Origin: Cellvibrionaceae bacterium
GTDB taxonomy: Bacteria; Pseudomonadota; Gammaproteobacteria; Pseudomonadales; Cellvibrionaceae
Direction of reading: 5' to 3'
DNA: 64,000 nucleotides
NCBI GenBank assembly: GCA_021151695.1
Contig: JAGKWU010000001.1
Location: forward strand, 539,269-603,268
The notes beneath the pieces are model-generated. The model saw only the letters and a program-made list of their open reading frames with translations. It made no database searches and was not told where the DNA came from. Each line of letters opens with the position of its first letter. Position 1 is the first letter of the stretch. Positions 16,739 through 24,420 of this stretch are shown here, in pieces. The translations under genes were made by a program, and so were the position numbers.

Positions 16739-17371
16739 TCAAGCATTAAGGGCAGCAGACAAGGCTTTATCTATATCCGCTTGCACAGCAGGTAAATTCT
16801 GACCTGCATCAATCAGGGCATAGCCTTGGGGATGCGCATCAACGCGTGCACGATAAGCCGCACGCACTCGCTCAAAAAATGCGATTGTCTCGCTTTCAAA
16901 CCTGTCCAGCTCACCGCGTTGTCGGGCCCGCTCAAGACCCAATTGCACGTCTATATCGAGAATCAAGGTAAGATCTGGACGAAGATCGCCCTGCACCAAA
17001 CGCTCAAGCTGCGCGATGGTATCCAGGCTCAACCCACGACCGCCGCCCTGATAGGCAAAGGTGGCATCGGTAAAACGATCACTCAGCACCCAGGCACCGC
17101 GCGCCAGTGCGGGCCTAATCACGCCTGCGATATGCTGCGCTCGCGCTGCAAATACCAATAACAGCTCAGCGGTTTCATCGACTCCCTCATCGCGCCTTGC
17201 TAACAGCAGTGCGCGGATTTCTTCAGCCAGAGGAGTGCCGCCAGGCTCGCGGGTAACAACTACTTCAATACCGCGAGTTTCAAGCCAGGTTTTTACATAA
17301 GCCAAATTGGTGCTTTTTCCAACACCCTCTGTACCTTCGATGGTAAGGAATTTGCCACGCTGCTGTGCCAC
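16739..17371 (-). CDS. tmk: Thymidylate kinase
   Basis: dTMP kinase, 210 residues, making dTDP for DNA synthesis. The P-loop is EGTEGVGKST, followed by TREPGGTPLAEEIR, the DR of the LID region in SDRFTDATFAYQGGGRG, and a C-terminal helical tail. The GTG at 17371 is chosen because the protein then starts MAQQRGKFLTIEG at family length; the longer start at 17437 adds 22 unlikely residues. It lies on the same strand as holB but is separated from it by the pilin and rluA genes. Confidence 0.94.
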   Translation of the reverse strand: MAQQRGKFLTIEGTEGVGKSTNLAYVKTWLETRGIEVVVTREPGGTPLAEEIRALLLARRDEGVDETAELLLVFAARAQHIAGVIRPALARGAWVLSDRFTDATFAYQGGGRGLSLDTIAQLERLVQGDLRPDLTLILDIDVQLGLERARQRGELDRFESETIAFFERVRAAYRARVDAHPQGYALIDAGQNLPAVQADIDKALSAALNA

Positions 17372-17665
17372 CTTAAATTTTTCCCCAAAGTTGGATTGTT
17401 GCAATATTGTGCAAGTATTTTGTTTTAGTGCTGCCAACCAAAATACCAGAGTGCAGAAACATTATTAATAAACACGCCTAAGCTACGACTGCGCAAGGAT
17501 ATTTCTATTAGCGCACCGCAATAATGCGCAGGAGTATTCGCTGATAATTGGAAACGGCATAAAGTCTCATACAAAAAATTAATTGCCGTTCACGTTCCTT
17601 AGCTGGAAGCGAGCGCGTATCATACCCGCTTTTTGACCCACACCTCTATTTATAGGGAGCTAGAC

Positions 17666-18160
17666 ATGATCACTTTGCATACAAACTACGGCGACATAGT
17701 ACTCGAACTGGATTTCGACAATGCGCCCAACACAGCCGCTAACTTTAAAAAATACGCGGAAGAAGGTTTTTACAACGGTACTATTTTTCACCGTGTTATC
17801 GACGGCTTTATGGTTCAGGGCGGCGGCCTGACTGAAGACATGACCGAGAAAAAAGAAAAGCATCCCGCTATTCAAAACGAAGCTGATAACGGTTTGAAAA
17901 ACGTTACTGGCAGCATTGCCATGGCACGCACCAACGATCCACACAGTGCAACTGCACAATTTTTTATCAACGTAAAAGACAATCACTTCCTGAACCACAG
18001 CGCCAAAACGTCACAAGGTTGGGGTTATGCGGTATTCGGTAAAGTTACCGAGGGTATGGATGTGGTTAATAAAATCAAAGGTGTAAAAACCGGCAGTAAA
18101 GGTTTCCATCAGGACGTACCTGTGGATACCGTTGTTATCCAAAACGTTACTGTTGCTTAA
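17666..18160 (+). CDS. ppiB: Cytoplasmic peptidyl-prolyl cis-trans isomerase B (cyclophilin)
   Basis: A 164-residue cyclophilin without a signal peptide. Core motifs are GTIFHRVIDGFMVQGG, ATAQFFINV and VFGKVTEGMDVV, so catalytic Arg and Phe residues are kept. The ATG at 17666 is chosen because TAGGGAGC precedes it and it gives the standard N-terminus MITLHTNYG. lpxH begins 18 bp after the stop, so the two are probably cotranscribed, as in many gammaproteobacteria. Confidence 0.94.
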   Translation: MITLHTNYGDIVLELDFDNAPNTAANFKKYAEEGFYNGTIFHRVIDGFMVQGGGLTEDMTEKKEKHPAIQNEADNGLKNVTGSIAMARTNDPHSATAQFFINVKDNHFLNHSAKTSQGWGYAVFGKVTEGMDVVNKIKGVKTGSKGFHQDVPVDTVVIQNVTVA

Positions 18161-18178
18161 TACGCATCGCGCAGATAA

Positions 18179-18922
18179 ATGATCACTCTGTTTATTTCTG
18201 ATCTGCATCTTCACCCGGAACGCCCGCATCTTACGCGGGCGTTTTTTCATTTTTTGCACACCCGTGCCCAAGGTGCTCAAGCACTTTATATTCTCGGCGA
18301 TTTTTTTGATGCATGGATTGGCGATGACGACGACACGCCGCTCAACGCAGAAGTTGCTGGCGAATTAAAAACCTTGAGCAATGCAGGAACACGCATTTTT
18401 TTAATGCATGGCAATCGCGATTTTTTGCTGGGTGAAACGTTTGCAAACAGTGCCGGTGCGCAATTGATTGCCGATGGCACCGTGATTGATCTTTATGGTT
18501 GCCCCACGCTGTTAATGCACGGTGATAGCCTTTGCACTGGCGATAAGGACTATATGGCGTTTCGTCAGCAAGTGCGCTCCCCGCAATGGCAAGCGCAAAT
18601 ATTGGCTCAACCGTTAGCAGCGCGGAGAGCACTGGCGGCGCAACTGCGCGAAAAAAGCCAGGAGATGAACAGCCTGAAAGCTGAAGATATTATGGATGTT
18701 ACCGAAGCGGAAGTTGTGCGCGTAATGACGGAAGCTAAAGTCGCACGCTTGATACATGGTCACACTCATCGCCCTGCCCGTCATCCTATGTTGCTTGATG
18801 GCAAACCAGCTGAACGTATTGTATTGGGCGATTGGCATCACCACGCCTGGGCACTCGAAGCAAACGAGTCACCGCAAACTGCAGAGACACTTGAACTGAT
18901 TGATTGGGCTATTCCCCATTGA
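18179..18922 (+). CDS. lpxH: UDP-2,3-diacylglucosamine diphosphatase
   Basis: LpxH, 247 residues, cleaves UDP-2,3-diacylglucosamine to lipid X in lipid A biosynthesis at the inner membrane. The metallophosphoesterase motifs are complete: ISDLHLHPE, LGDFFDAWIGDD, MHGNRDF, LMHGDSLC and LIHGHTHRP. It sits directly after ppiB and ends at a strong hairpin. Confidence 0.95.
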   Translation: MITLFISDLHLHPERPHLTRAFFHFLHTRAQGAQALYILGDFFDAWIGDDDDTPLNAEVAGELKTLSNAGTRIFLMHGNRDFLLGETFANSAGAQLIADGTVIDLYGCPTLLMHGDSLCTGDKDYMAFRQQVRSPQWQAQILAQPLAARRALAAQLREKSQEMNSLKAEDIMDVTEAEVVRVMTEAKVARLIHGHTHRPARHPMLLDGKPAERIVLGDWHHHAWALEANESPQTAETLELIDWAIPH

Positions 18923-18942
18923 TGCACAACCGGTTGCACAAT

Positions 18943-18972
18943 AACGGCAACGAGTAAGTTGCCGTTTTTTAT
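18943..18972 (+). terminator. Terminator after lpxH
   Basis: Perfect 9-bp stem AACGGCAAC/GTTGCCGTT with a 6-base loop and a T-run. Confidence 0.87.
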
Positions 18973-18982
18973 TGTGAAGCGT

Positions 18983-19549
18983 TTAGTTCAACTCATCATC
19001 TTTCCAAAATTTTGTGCCTTTAAAAGTTGCCTGCAAAGCCAGGCCACTCTCGGTAAATTGGTAGATGGTCATACCGTTTAACATGGCTTCACCGCCAATC
19101 GCGGCACCTTTATCACCCGCTTTGGCCGCCGCGTCAGCATGGCCACCAAATTCCCAACCGTTATTGATAAATGTATCCAGTGATTCCTGGGTTTTAAAAA
19201 TCATCACCACGCGAAAATCTTTTGCACCCAACCCTAAACCTATTCCTGCCTCACCCATTTTCATAAACACGGATTTTTTCAAGCGTTTGTTTTCCACCAC
19301 ACCGTAACCGCCGCCGAGGCTTGCAAAAATCACATTGACATTGGCATTGCTAAACACGGCATAACCGGGCGAGGCGGCAACCTGTGCGCGGGCATCAGGA
19401 TGTAGCTTATAGAGATCGGCCAGCACTTGTGTCCGCATATTAAGCACAGCCTGGCGCTTTTCGGCAGGAGTTGAGCCCTTTGTAGTCGAGCAGCTGGAAA
19501 GCGCCAGCGCCATTGCCAGGCAACTGATGAGTAGAAGTATTTTTTTCAC
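18983..19549 (-). CDS. YSC84/SYLF-domain lipoprotein
   Basis: A 188-residue lipoprotein. The signal peptide ends at the lipobox LSSC (Cys20). The mature part is a Ysc84/SYLF-type lipid-binding domain, with alternating glycine-rich strands (FASLGGGYGVVENK, GLGLGAKDFRVVMIFKT). Relatives bind phosphoinositides or other lipids, but the bacterial role is poorly defined. It probably lies in the periplasm attached to the outer membrane, since residue +2 after Cys is Ser. It is convergent with lpxH. Confidence 0.86.
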   Translation of the reverse strand: MKKILLLISCLAMALALSSCSTTKGSTPAEKRQAVLNMRTQVLADLYKLHPDARAQVAASPGYAVFSNANVNVIFASLGGGYGVVENKRLKKSVFMKMGEAGIGLGLGAKDFRVVMIFKTQESLDTFINNGWEFGGHADAAAKAGDKGAAIGGEAMLNGMTIYQFTESGLALQATFKGTKFWKDDELN

Positions 19550-19639
19550 GAGCCATCTCCTGTTGGATTCTATAGGCGACCAGGGGTATAAGCTTACCCG
19601 CGGGCAAGAATCATGGAAATAGCTATGAGTCGTAGTTTG

Positions 19640-19675
19640 AGGATAAAAAAACCGGCTTGTGACAGCCGGTCTCTC
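19640..19675 (-). terminator. Terminator after the GH5 gene
   Basis: On the minus strand ACCGGCT, five bases, AGCCGGT, then seven T. It ends the GH5 transcript. Confidence 0.85.
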
Positions 19676-19731
19676 AATGCGAGGAAGGCAGCGCGATTGG
19701 GGGACAATCGCACAAACAAAATGGGTGAAAA

Positions 19732-21507
19732 TTATTGCTCGAACACTAGTTCAGCTAGCTGGTAACCGCCCGTCATGGTTTTTACGCGCAAGGTATTTAT
19801 ACCTGCAACCAATTCGAGCTGGGCGATGGGTTGTAGCTGCCAATCAGTTGCCGGAGCTATAGAGAGAGAATCACCCACTGGGCGGTTATTAAGCATCAGG
19901 GACAAGGCGGCATTGGCCTGTGCTGATTTCACTTGCAGTTTTAACGAATAAACACCGGGTGTCTTCACGTTAAGGCGGTATTCCAACCATTCACCGGCTT
20001 CTATGTTGTCAACAAAGTAGGCGGGAGACTTTTTACCCGCCGTGGAAATACCTATGTCAACGCCGTCGTTGCGGTAGCTCTTACTGGGATTCCAGACTGT
20101 CCAGGCGCCGTTGGTGGAAACGTGATAATCCGCAGCACTCGCATCTGCATAGGCGGCCGTCCCCAAATCGAAATCTACAGCTTTGATAACAGACTTTTTA
20201 CCGCTGACAAGATTCGGCGCAAAGGCAATACTGGTCTCCGAGTGAGGCTGGCGGAACATAGCATCCAGCACATCTGCCCGCACTTTATTGTTGGCAAAAT
20301 TCACATCTTTTTGGGCCAGCTGCATGAGTGCCTTTTTGGCATCAGCTGCGCTCGGGCGCTCGCCTTTGCCAATCAAATAATCTTTTACCTTGGCATAGCC
20401 CGGGTTAGCTTCAATTTGCAGTGGATTATTAATACCCAGCTTTTTTAATGGCCAGAAAGCCCAGCCAATACCGTTGTTTTCCATCAGCCGAATGGCATCG
20501 GCAAACCAGAGATTGGAATTCTCGCCGGATTCACCCAACCAGATAGGCACATTGTATTGCTCGCGCAATTTCAGCACGCCGCTGATTTCACCTTGGGTAT
20601 TGTTGTTCCAGTATTTGTGGAAGCTGAGGGTGATGTTGTTATCCCAGGCAGGCAATATGCCTTTGTAATTATTGCCCCAGCAATTGCCCTCAATGATGAT
20701 CATGTGCTTGCTATCCACCTCGCGTATGGCTTTGGTGGTATCCACCATGAGTTTGCGCAGTGGCTCGTTTTTTTCCTCTTTGCAGCCGTGTTTATCGTCG
20801 GCGTATTGGAAGCCCCAGTTGGGCTCGTTGATGATGTCGTAAGCACCCACCCAGGGCTCATTGGCATAGCGCTGGGCTAGCTTGCGCCAGAGTTCGACCA
20901 TCTTTTGTTGGTTGGCAGGGCTATCCCAGAGTGACGGCTTGTTCGGATCGCGATCAGAAATGGCGTTATCGTTGCCCTGCCCGCCCGGCGTGGCGTGCAG
21001 ATCGAGGATCAGGTACATATTGTTGGCCTTACACCAGGCCAGGAGTGCATCGGTGAGCGCAAAGCCCTTTTCGATCCAGGTGTTTTGGCCAGCGACTGGC
21101 TCCTGTTCTACCGGCAGGGTAAAAAGGTTGTAGTGCATGGGCAGACGTAAGGAGTTAAAGCCCCACTTGGCCATCGCATCAATGTCAGCCTTGGTGGTGT
21201 GATTGGCGAGCCAGGCATCGTAAAAAGCCTGAGCATCCTCTTTGCCAATCAGGTCTTCGATTTTCGCGCGAATGGCGTGCTGTTGGCCAATCTGGTTGAG
21301 CTGCAGCATATAACCTTCCTGCAACATCCACCCTCCTAATCCCATACCACGCAGCAGCATAGTCTCGCCTTTTTCATTGACGATTTTCTGGCCATCAGCG
21401 CGCAAAAAGCCTTCTGCCAAAAGAGGCTGGCTAACAGCAGTCAATGCAAGGGCGAGACCCAAGGCTTTCATAGGGAGAGCTTTCAACGGACGAAGGGCAA
21501 AGGGCAC
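19732..21507 (-). CDS. Secreted GH5-family glycoside hydrolase with C-terminal carbohydrate-binding module
   Basis: A 591-residue exported enzyme. The signal peptide spans about residues 1-31. Residues about 33-390 form a GH5 TIM barrel with catalytic acid Glu228 in INEPNWG and nucleophile Glu326 in WLGESGE. The barrel carries RLPMHYN and LSFHKYW blocks. Residues about 430-591 look like a CBM6/CBM35-type beta-sandwich (AGEWLEYRLNVKTPG...). It would act outside the cell or in the periplasm on a beta-glucan or mannan; the subfamily and substrate are not clear. GTG at 21507 is chosen because AGAGGAA precedes it. It is divergent from the AraC-type regulator. Confidence 0.9.
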   Translation of the reverse strand: MPFALRPLKALPMKALGLALALTAVSQPLLAEGFLRADGQKIVNEKGETMLLRGMGLGGWMLQEGYMLQLNQIGQQHAIRAKIEDLIGKEDAQAFYDAWLANHTTKADIDAMAKWGFNSLRLPMHYNLFTLPVEQEPVAGQNTWIEKGFALTDALLAWCKANNMYLILDLHATPGGQGNDNAISDRDPNKPSLWDSPANQQKMVELWRKLAQRYANEPWVGAYDIINEPNWGFQYADDKHGCKEEKNEPLRKLMVDTTKAIREVDSKHMIIIEGNCWGNNYKGILPAWDNNITLSFHKYWNNNTQGEISGVLKLREQYNVPIWLGESGENSNLWFADAIRLMENNGIGWAFWPLKKLGINNPLQIEANPGYAKVKDYLIGKGERPSAADAKKALMQLAQKDVNFANNKVRADVLDAMFRQPHSETSIAFAPNLVSGKKSVIKAVDFDLGTAAYADASAADYHVSTNGAWTVWNPSKSYRNDGVDIGISTAGKKSPAYFVDNIEAGEWLEYRLNVKTPGVYSLKLQVKSAQANAALSLMLNNRPVGDSLSIAPATDWQLQPIAQLELVAGINTLRVKTMTGGYQLAELVFEQ

Positions 21508-21931
21508 GGCGTATTCCTCTTATTATTCGGTAGCTGGTTATTGTGGGCGATTAAAAATTGGCTAAAGGATAGTCAAATCAGGCCTGCCCAGTATAAAAAT
21601 CATATTTATGTTGTGTCGTTCGGATAAACCCGTGCGAACACTAAGGCGACAAAACAGGCAGGTTCGAGTAAATGGTTCGAGACGAACCCTTGAAACCCCA
21701 TGTGTTTCAATGAGTTAAAAAAACTAATAGGAAAGTGGGAGGAAGTAATGGACAGTAGATGCTATAAATGGGAGTAAATGTTTGTTTAGCGATTGGCGTG
21801 CCACCTGTAACCGCGCCGACAATGCCTCCAGCGCAATCGCAAAAAAATTTAGGCCACCTCAGGTTCAAGACATACCGCGCAGGATTCGCAGCCGGTAACC
21901 ATAATAACGACCACAGCCAAGAATTATTGCC
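21508..21931. promoter_or_regulatory. Regulatory region between GH5 and the AraC-type gene, rich in GTTCG/CGAAC motifs
   Basis: A 424-bp divergent intergenic region with a cluster of short inverted motifs: GTTCG at 21618, CGAAC at 21635, GTTCGA at 21662, then the palindrome GGTTCGAGACGAACC at 21674-21688, and TGAAAC/GTTTCA arms at 21691-21709. These may bind the adjacent AraC regulator or another factor controlling both genes. Their density is seen directly; binding is inferred. No coding gene is supported here. Confidence 0.5.
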
Positions 21932-23113
21932 ATGAGAGATACCATATTTAATATTCACGACCTGGTACTGGTGATGACCAGCATACAGTGCGCTTGCTTT
22001 GCTATTTTGTTGTTATTGACTAATCCGCCCAATAACAAAAGCAACTATTTCCTAGCCGCCTTTTTGATTGCAGAAGCTTTTGTCCCTATGCACGAACTAG
22101 TGCTTTGGGGAGCCGACTTCCGCAACCTCATGTTGCACGACCATCCGCGCCTGTTTTTCTGGTTGGGTTTTGGCTATTACCTGGATGCCGCCCTGCTCTA
22201 CTTCTATGTAAAATCCTTGGTGTATCGCGATTTCACTGTTCATAAACAAGATGCCATTCACTTCCTGCCGGTAGCGATTTTTGCAGTCTTTTTGTGTGTA
22301 ACTTTTTACAGCTACAGCCTACCCGAGCGGGTAGAAATGATCCTGCACGATCAGTATGTAAACAGCATCCCCTACCTCACTATTGATGTTTTTTGCAAAA
22401 CCCTGCGAATCGTTTACTGTGCAGCCGCTTTCCTGTTGATTCTCAAATACAAAGAGCAGCTCAAAACCACCCACTCTAATATCGAACGCGTAGATGTTTT
22501 TTGGTTGACCTTGCTGGTGGTAGGTTTTGGCACAGTAACCGTGATAGACGCCACCCTGGCGCTGGCGAAAATTGTTCACTTGTTTATTGGTTTCCACCCC
22601 AACTGGTTTGAAATTCTCGGTTTGACCGGTTACTACGCGGTGTTCTTTTTGGTGATGATGTTAGTGTTCACCAGCGTTCGCTATTTCGTCAGCTTTGAAT
22701 CCATCAACAAGAAAGACCAGCCGAAAAAATCGCCGGAAGAAAAGTTACTGAATACGGTTTTTGCGGAAAAAATCGACGCGGCCATGCGCGCGCAAAAACT
22801 CTATTTATCACCGGATTTGACGCTAGATGCACTTGCCGAGACTCTGGCTGTCCCCTCAAAGGATTTGTCGCTGGTATTCAACCGTCATTTCGATAGCAAC
22901 TTCTACGAATTTATCAACGGCTATCGCATTGAAGAAGCCAAGAAGATGCTGGCAGATCCGAAGCTGCGATCAAAAACCATCACCACGATTTATCTGGATG
23001 TGGGTTTTAACAGTAAGTCAGTATTTAACACTTTCTTTAAAAAGATTGTGGGGCAAACGCCTTCGGAATTTCGCCAGGCGAATTTGCCGCCGGAGGTTGA
23101 GGCGGCGAAGTGA
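21932..23113 (+). CDS. AraC-family regulator with seven-transmembrane N-terminal domain
   Basis: A 393-residue protein with about seven hydrophobic segments in residues 8-250 and an AraC-type double HTH at the C-terminus (about 275-385). DNA-binding signatures are LTLDALAETLAVPSKDLSLVFNRHF and IYLDVGFNSKSVFNTFFKKIVGQTPSEFR. Such membrane-sensor AraC proteins couple an extracytoplasmic cue directly to transcription, but they are little studied. Its place between GH5 and GH16/GH128/CBM32 genes suggests control of glucan utilisation (inference). It starts at ATG 21932. Confidence 0.85.
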   Translation: MRDTIFNIHDLVLVMTSIQCACFAILLLLTNPPNNKSNYFLAAFLIAEAFVPMHELVLWGADFRNLMLHDHPRLFFWLGFGYYLDAALLYFYVKSLVYRDFTVHKQDAIHFLPVAIFAVFLCVTFYSYSLPERVEMILHDQYVNSIPYLTIDVFCKTLRIVYCAAAFLLILKYKEQLKTTHSNIERVDVFWLTLLVVGFGTVTVIDATLALAKIVHLFIGFHPNWFEILGLTGYYAVFFLVMMLVFTSVRYFVSFESINKKDQPKKSPEEKLLNTVFAEKIDAAMRAQKLYLSPDLTLDALAETLAVPSKDLSLVFNRHFDSNFYEFINGYRIEEAKKMLADPKLRSKTITTIYLDVGFNSKSVFNTFFKKIVGQTPSEFRQANLPPEVEAAK

Positions 23114-23155
23114 CGAGAACGTTTAACTCAGAGAATCGTCATCCTTGCAGGCTTT

Positions 23156-23238
23156 CTCGTTCCCAAGCTCCAGCTTGGGAATGCATTGACGTATGTGCCG
23201 TGGAGGTGTGCGTTCCCAAGCTGGAGCTTGGGAACGAG
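23156..23238. repeat. Paired REP-like palindromes (GTTCCCAAGCTCCAGCTTGGGAA type)
   Basis: Two palindromes, 23156-23183 and 23211-23238, share the core TTCCCAAGCT and AGCTTGGGAA and lie head to head 27 bp apart, like a BIME pair. The same core recurs at 35296-35323 and, decayed, at 39756-39780. Such extragenic palindromes usually spread through RAYT transposases; none is seen here. They lie between convergent genes. Confidence 0.75.
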
Positions 23239-23271
23239 GATTTAACTCCTGCTTGCGAGTGAGATTGACGA

Positions 23272-24216
23272 CTAATAAACCTCAAAATCCCACAGCGAAT
23301 AACCGTACTCAGTCGCGCGCTGCAAGCCCAGCATCCGCACATATCGGCCTGTCGCATCGACGGGAATATCATCAATATTTCCATCGCCATTTTTGGTGGA
23401 ATACACGGTTTTCCAATTGGCTTTATCGTCCGACACTTGCAATTCATAAGCGCGGGCGAACGCCCCTTCCCAGCGTAAAACAACGCGGTGAATAGGCTGC
23501 ACATTGCCTAAATCCACACTGATCCACTGCGGATCACTAAACGAACTGGACCAGCGCGTGTTGGTATCGCCATCGACAGCACGCTGTGCTGACCAGACTT
23601 CGCCCTCGTCAGACGATGCACTTGCAGGTTTTTTGAAAGCGAGGTTGGCATTTGCCGGGGAGTTTTCGGTCACTGGCAAATCGGCGTAACCAAAGACTTC
23701 AAATTCGTAGAGTGAATTGCCATAGGGCGTCGCACGCTTATCAATAAGCACACGCACATAACGACCATTTCCCGCTAACAACAAACTCTCAACCTTGCCC
23801 TGACCAGCGGTGTTGGCATAAATGCTACTCCACTGACGAGCATTGTCAGATACCTGAATTTGATAGCTGGAACCGTAGGCCGCCTCCCAATTGAGAACAA
23901 CTCTGGTGATTTGGTAAGGTGAGCCCAGGTCGACATACAACCACTGGGGATCGCTCCAGGTACTGGCCCAACGAGTGCGGCCTTTGCCATCAACAGCTTC
24001 CAACGCGGAATACGCCGGCCCCTCCTGCGATGAAGCAAACGCGGGTTTGCCACGGGATATCAATTGGGATTTGTGCGCGACCAGATCGCGTGCGATTTGT
24101 GCCGGTACGGATTGCGCAGCAGCGCTGGACATAGTTTGTTGCTGTACCACTGGCGGTGCGGATTGTGTGTTTTCCAGATAAATATCGCCCACTTGATCAC
24201 CTGTTAGCCGAAACAA
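23272..24216 (-). pseudogene. Probable C-terminal remnant of a secreted CAZyme with two CBM32 (discoidin) domains
   Basis: An open frame of 314 residues with two F5/8 type C (CBM32) modules at about 52-180 and 190-314, each carrying the DxxxxTRW..S....PQW(I/L)(S/Y)VDLG core. There is no signal peptide and no catalytic domain. The first 20 residues (RLTGDQVGDIYLEN) resemble the end of a beta-sandwich module, and a TGA stop lies five codons before the only TTG start. The last 30 residues closely match the end of the adjacent GH16/GH128 protein. These points suggest a 5'-truncated relative of that gene. A true short cytoplasmic CBM protein beginning at ATG 24132 cannot be excluded. Confidence 0.6.
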
Positions 24217-24373
24217 CCGACACTCTTCTCAATATCCAAAACCAGGATATAGGGAGCATTTTATTGTTTGCCCTATTCACCGGGCTCCAAGCGCGAGATT
24301 AGGAAGCAAGTCGCAAGACTTTTCAAGTGTAGAGTTGTTTTTGCAACAGGCAAAAGTACGAAAGGATTAAAAA

Positions 24374-24405
24374 GCAAAACGCCCGCACTAGGGCGGGCGT
24401 TTGCC
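24374..24405 (-). terminator. Terminator after the GH16/GH128 gene
   Basis: Perfect 10-bp stem AAACGCCCGC/GCGGGCGTTT with a 6-base loop and a TTTT...TTTTT tract on the minus strand. Confidence 0.88.
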
Positions 24406-24420
24406 AAACACTTACTGGGA

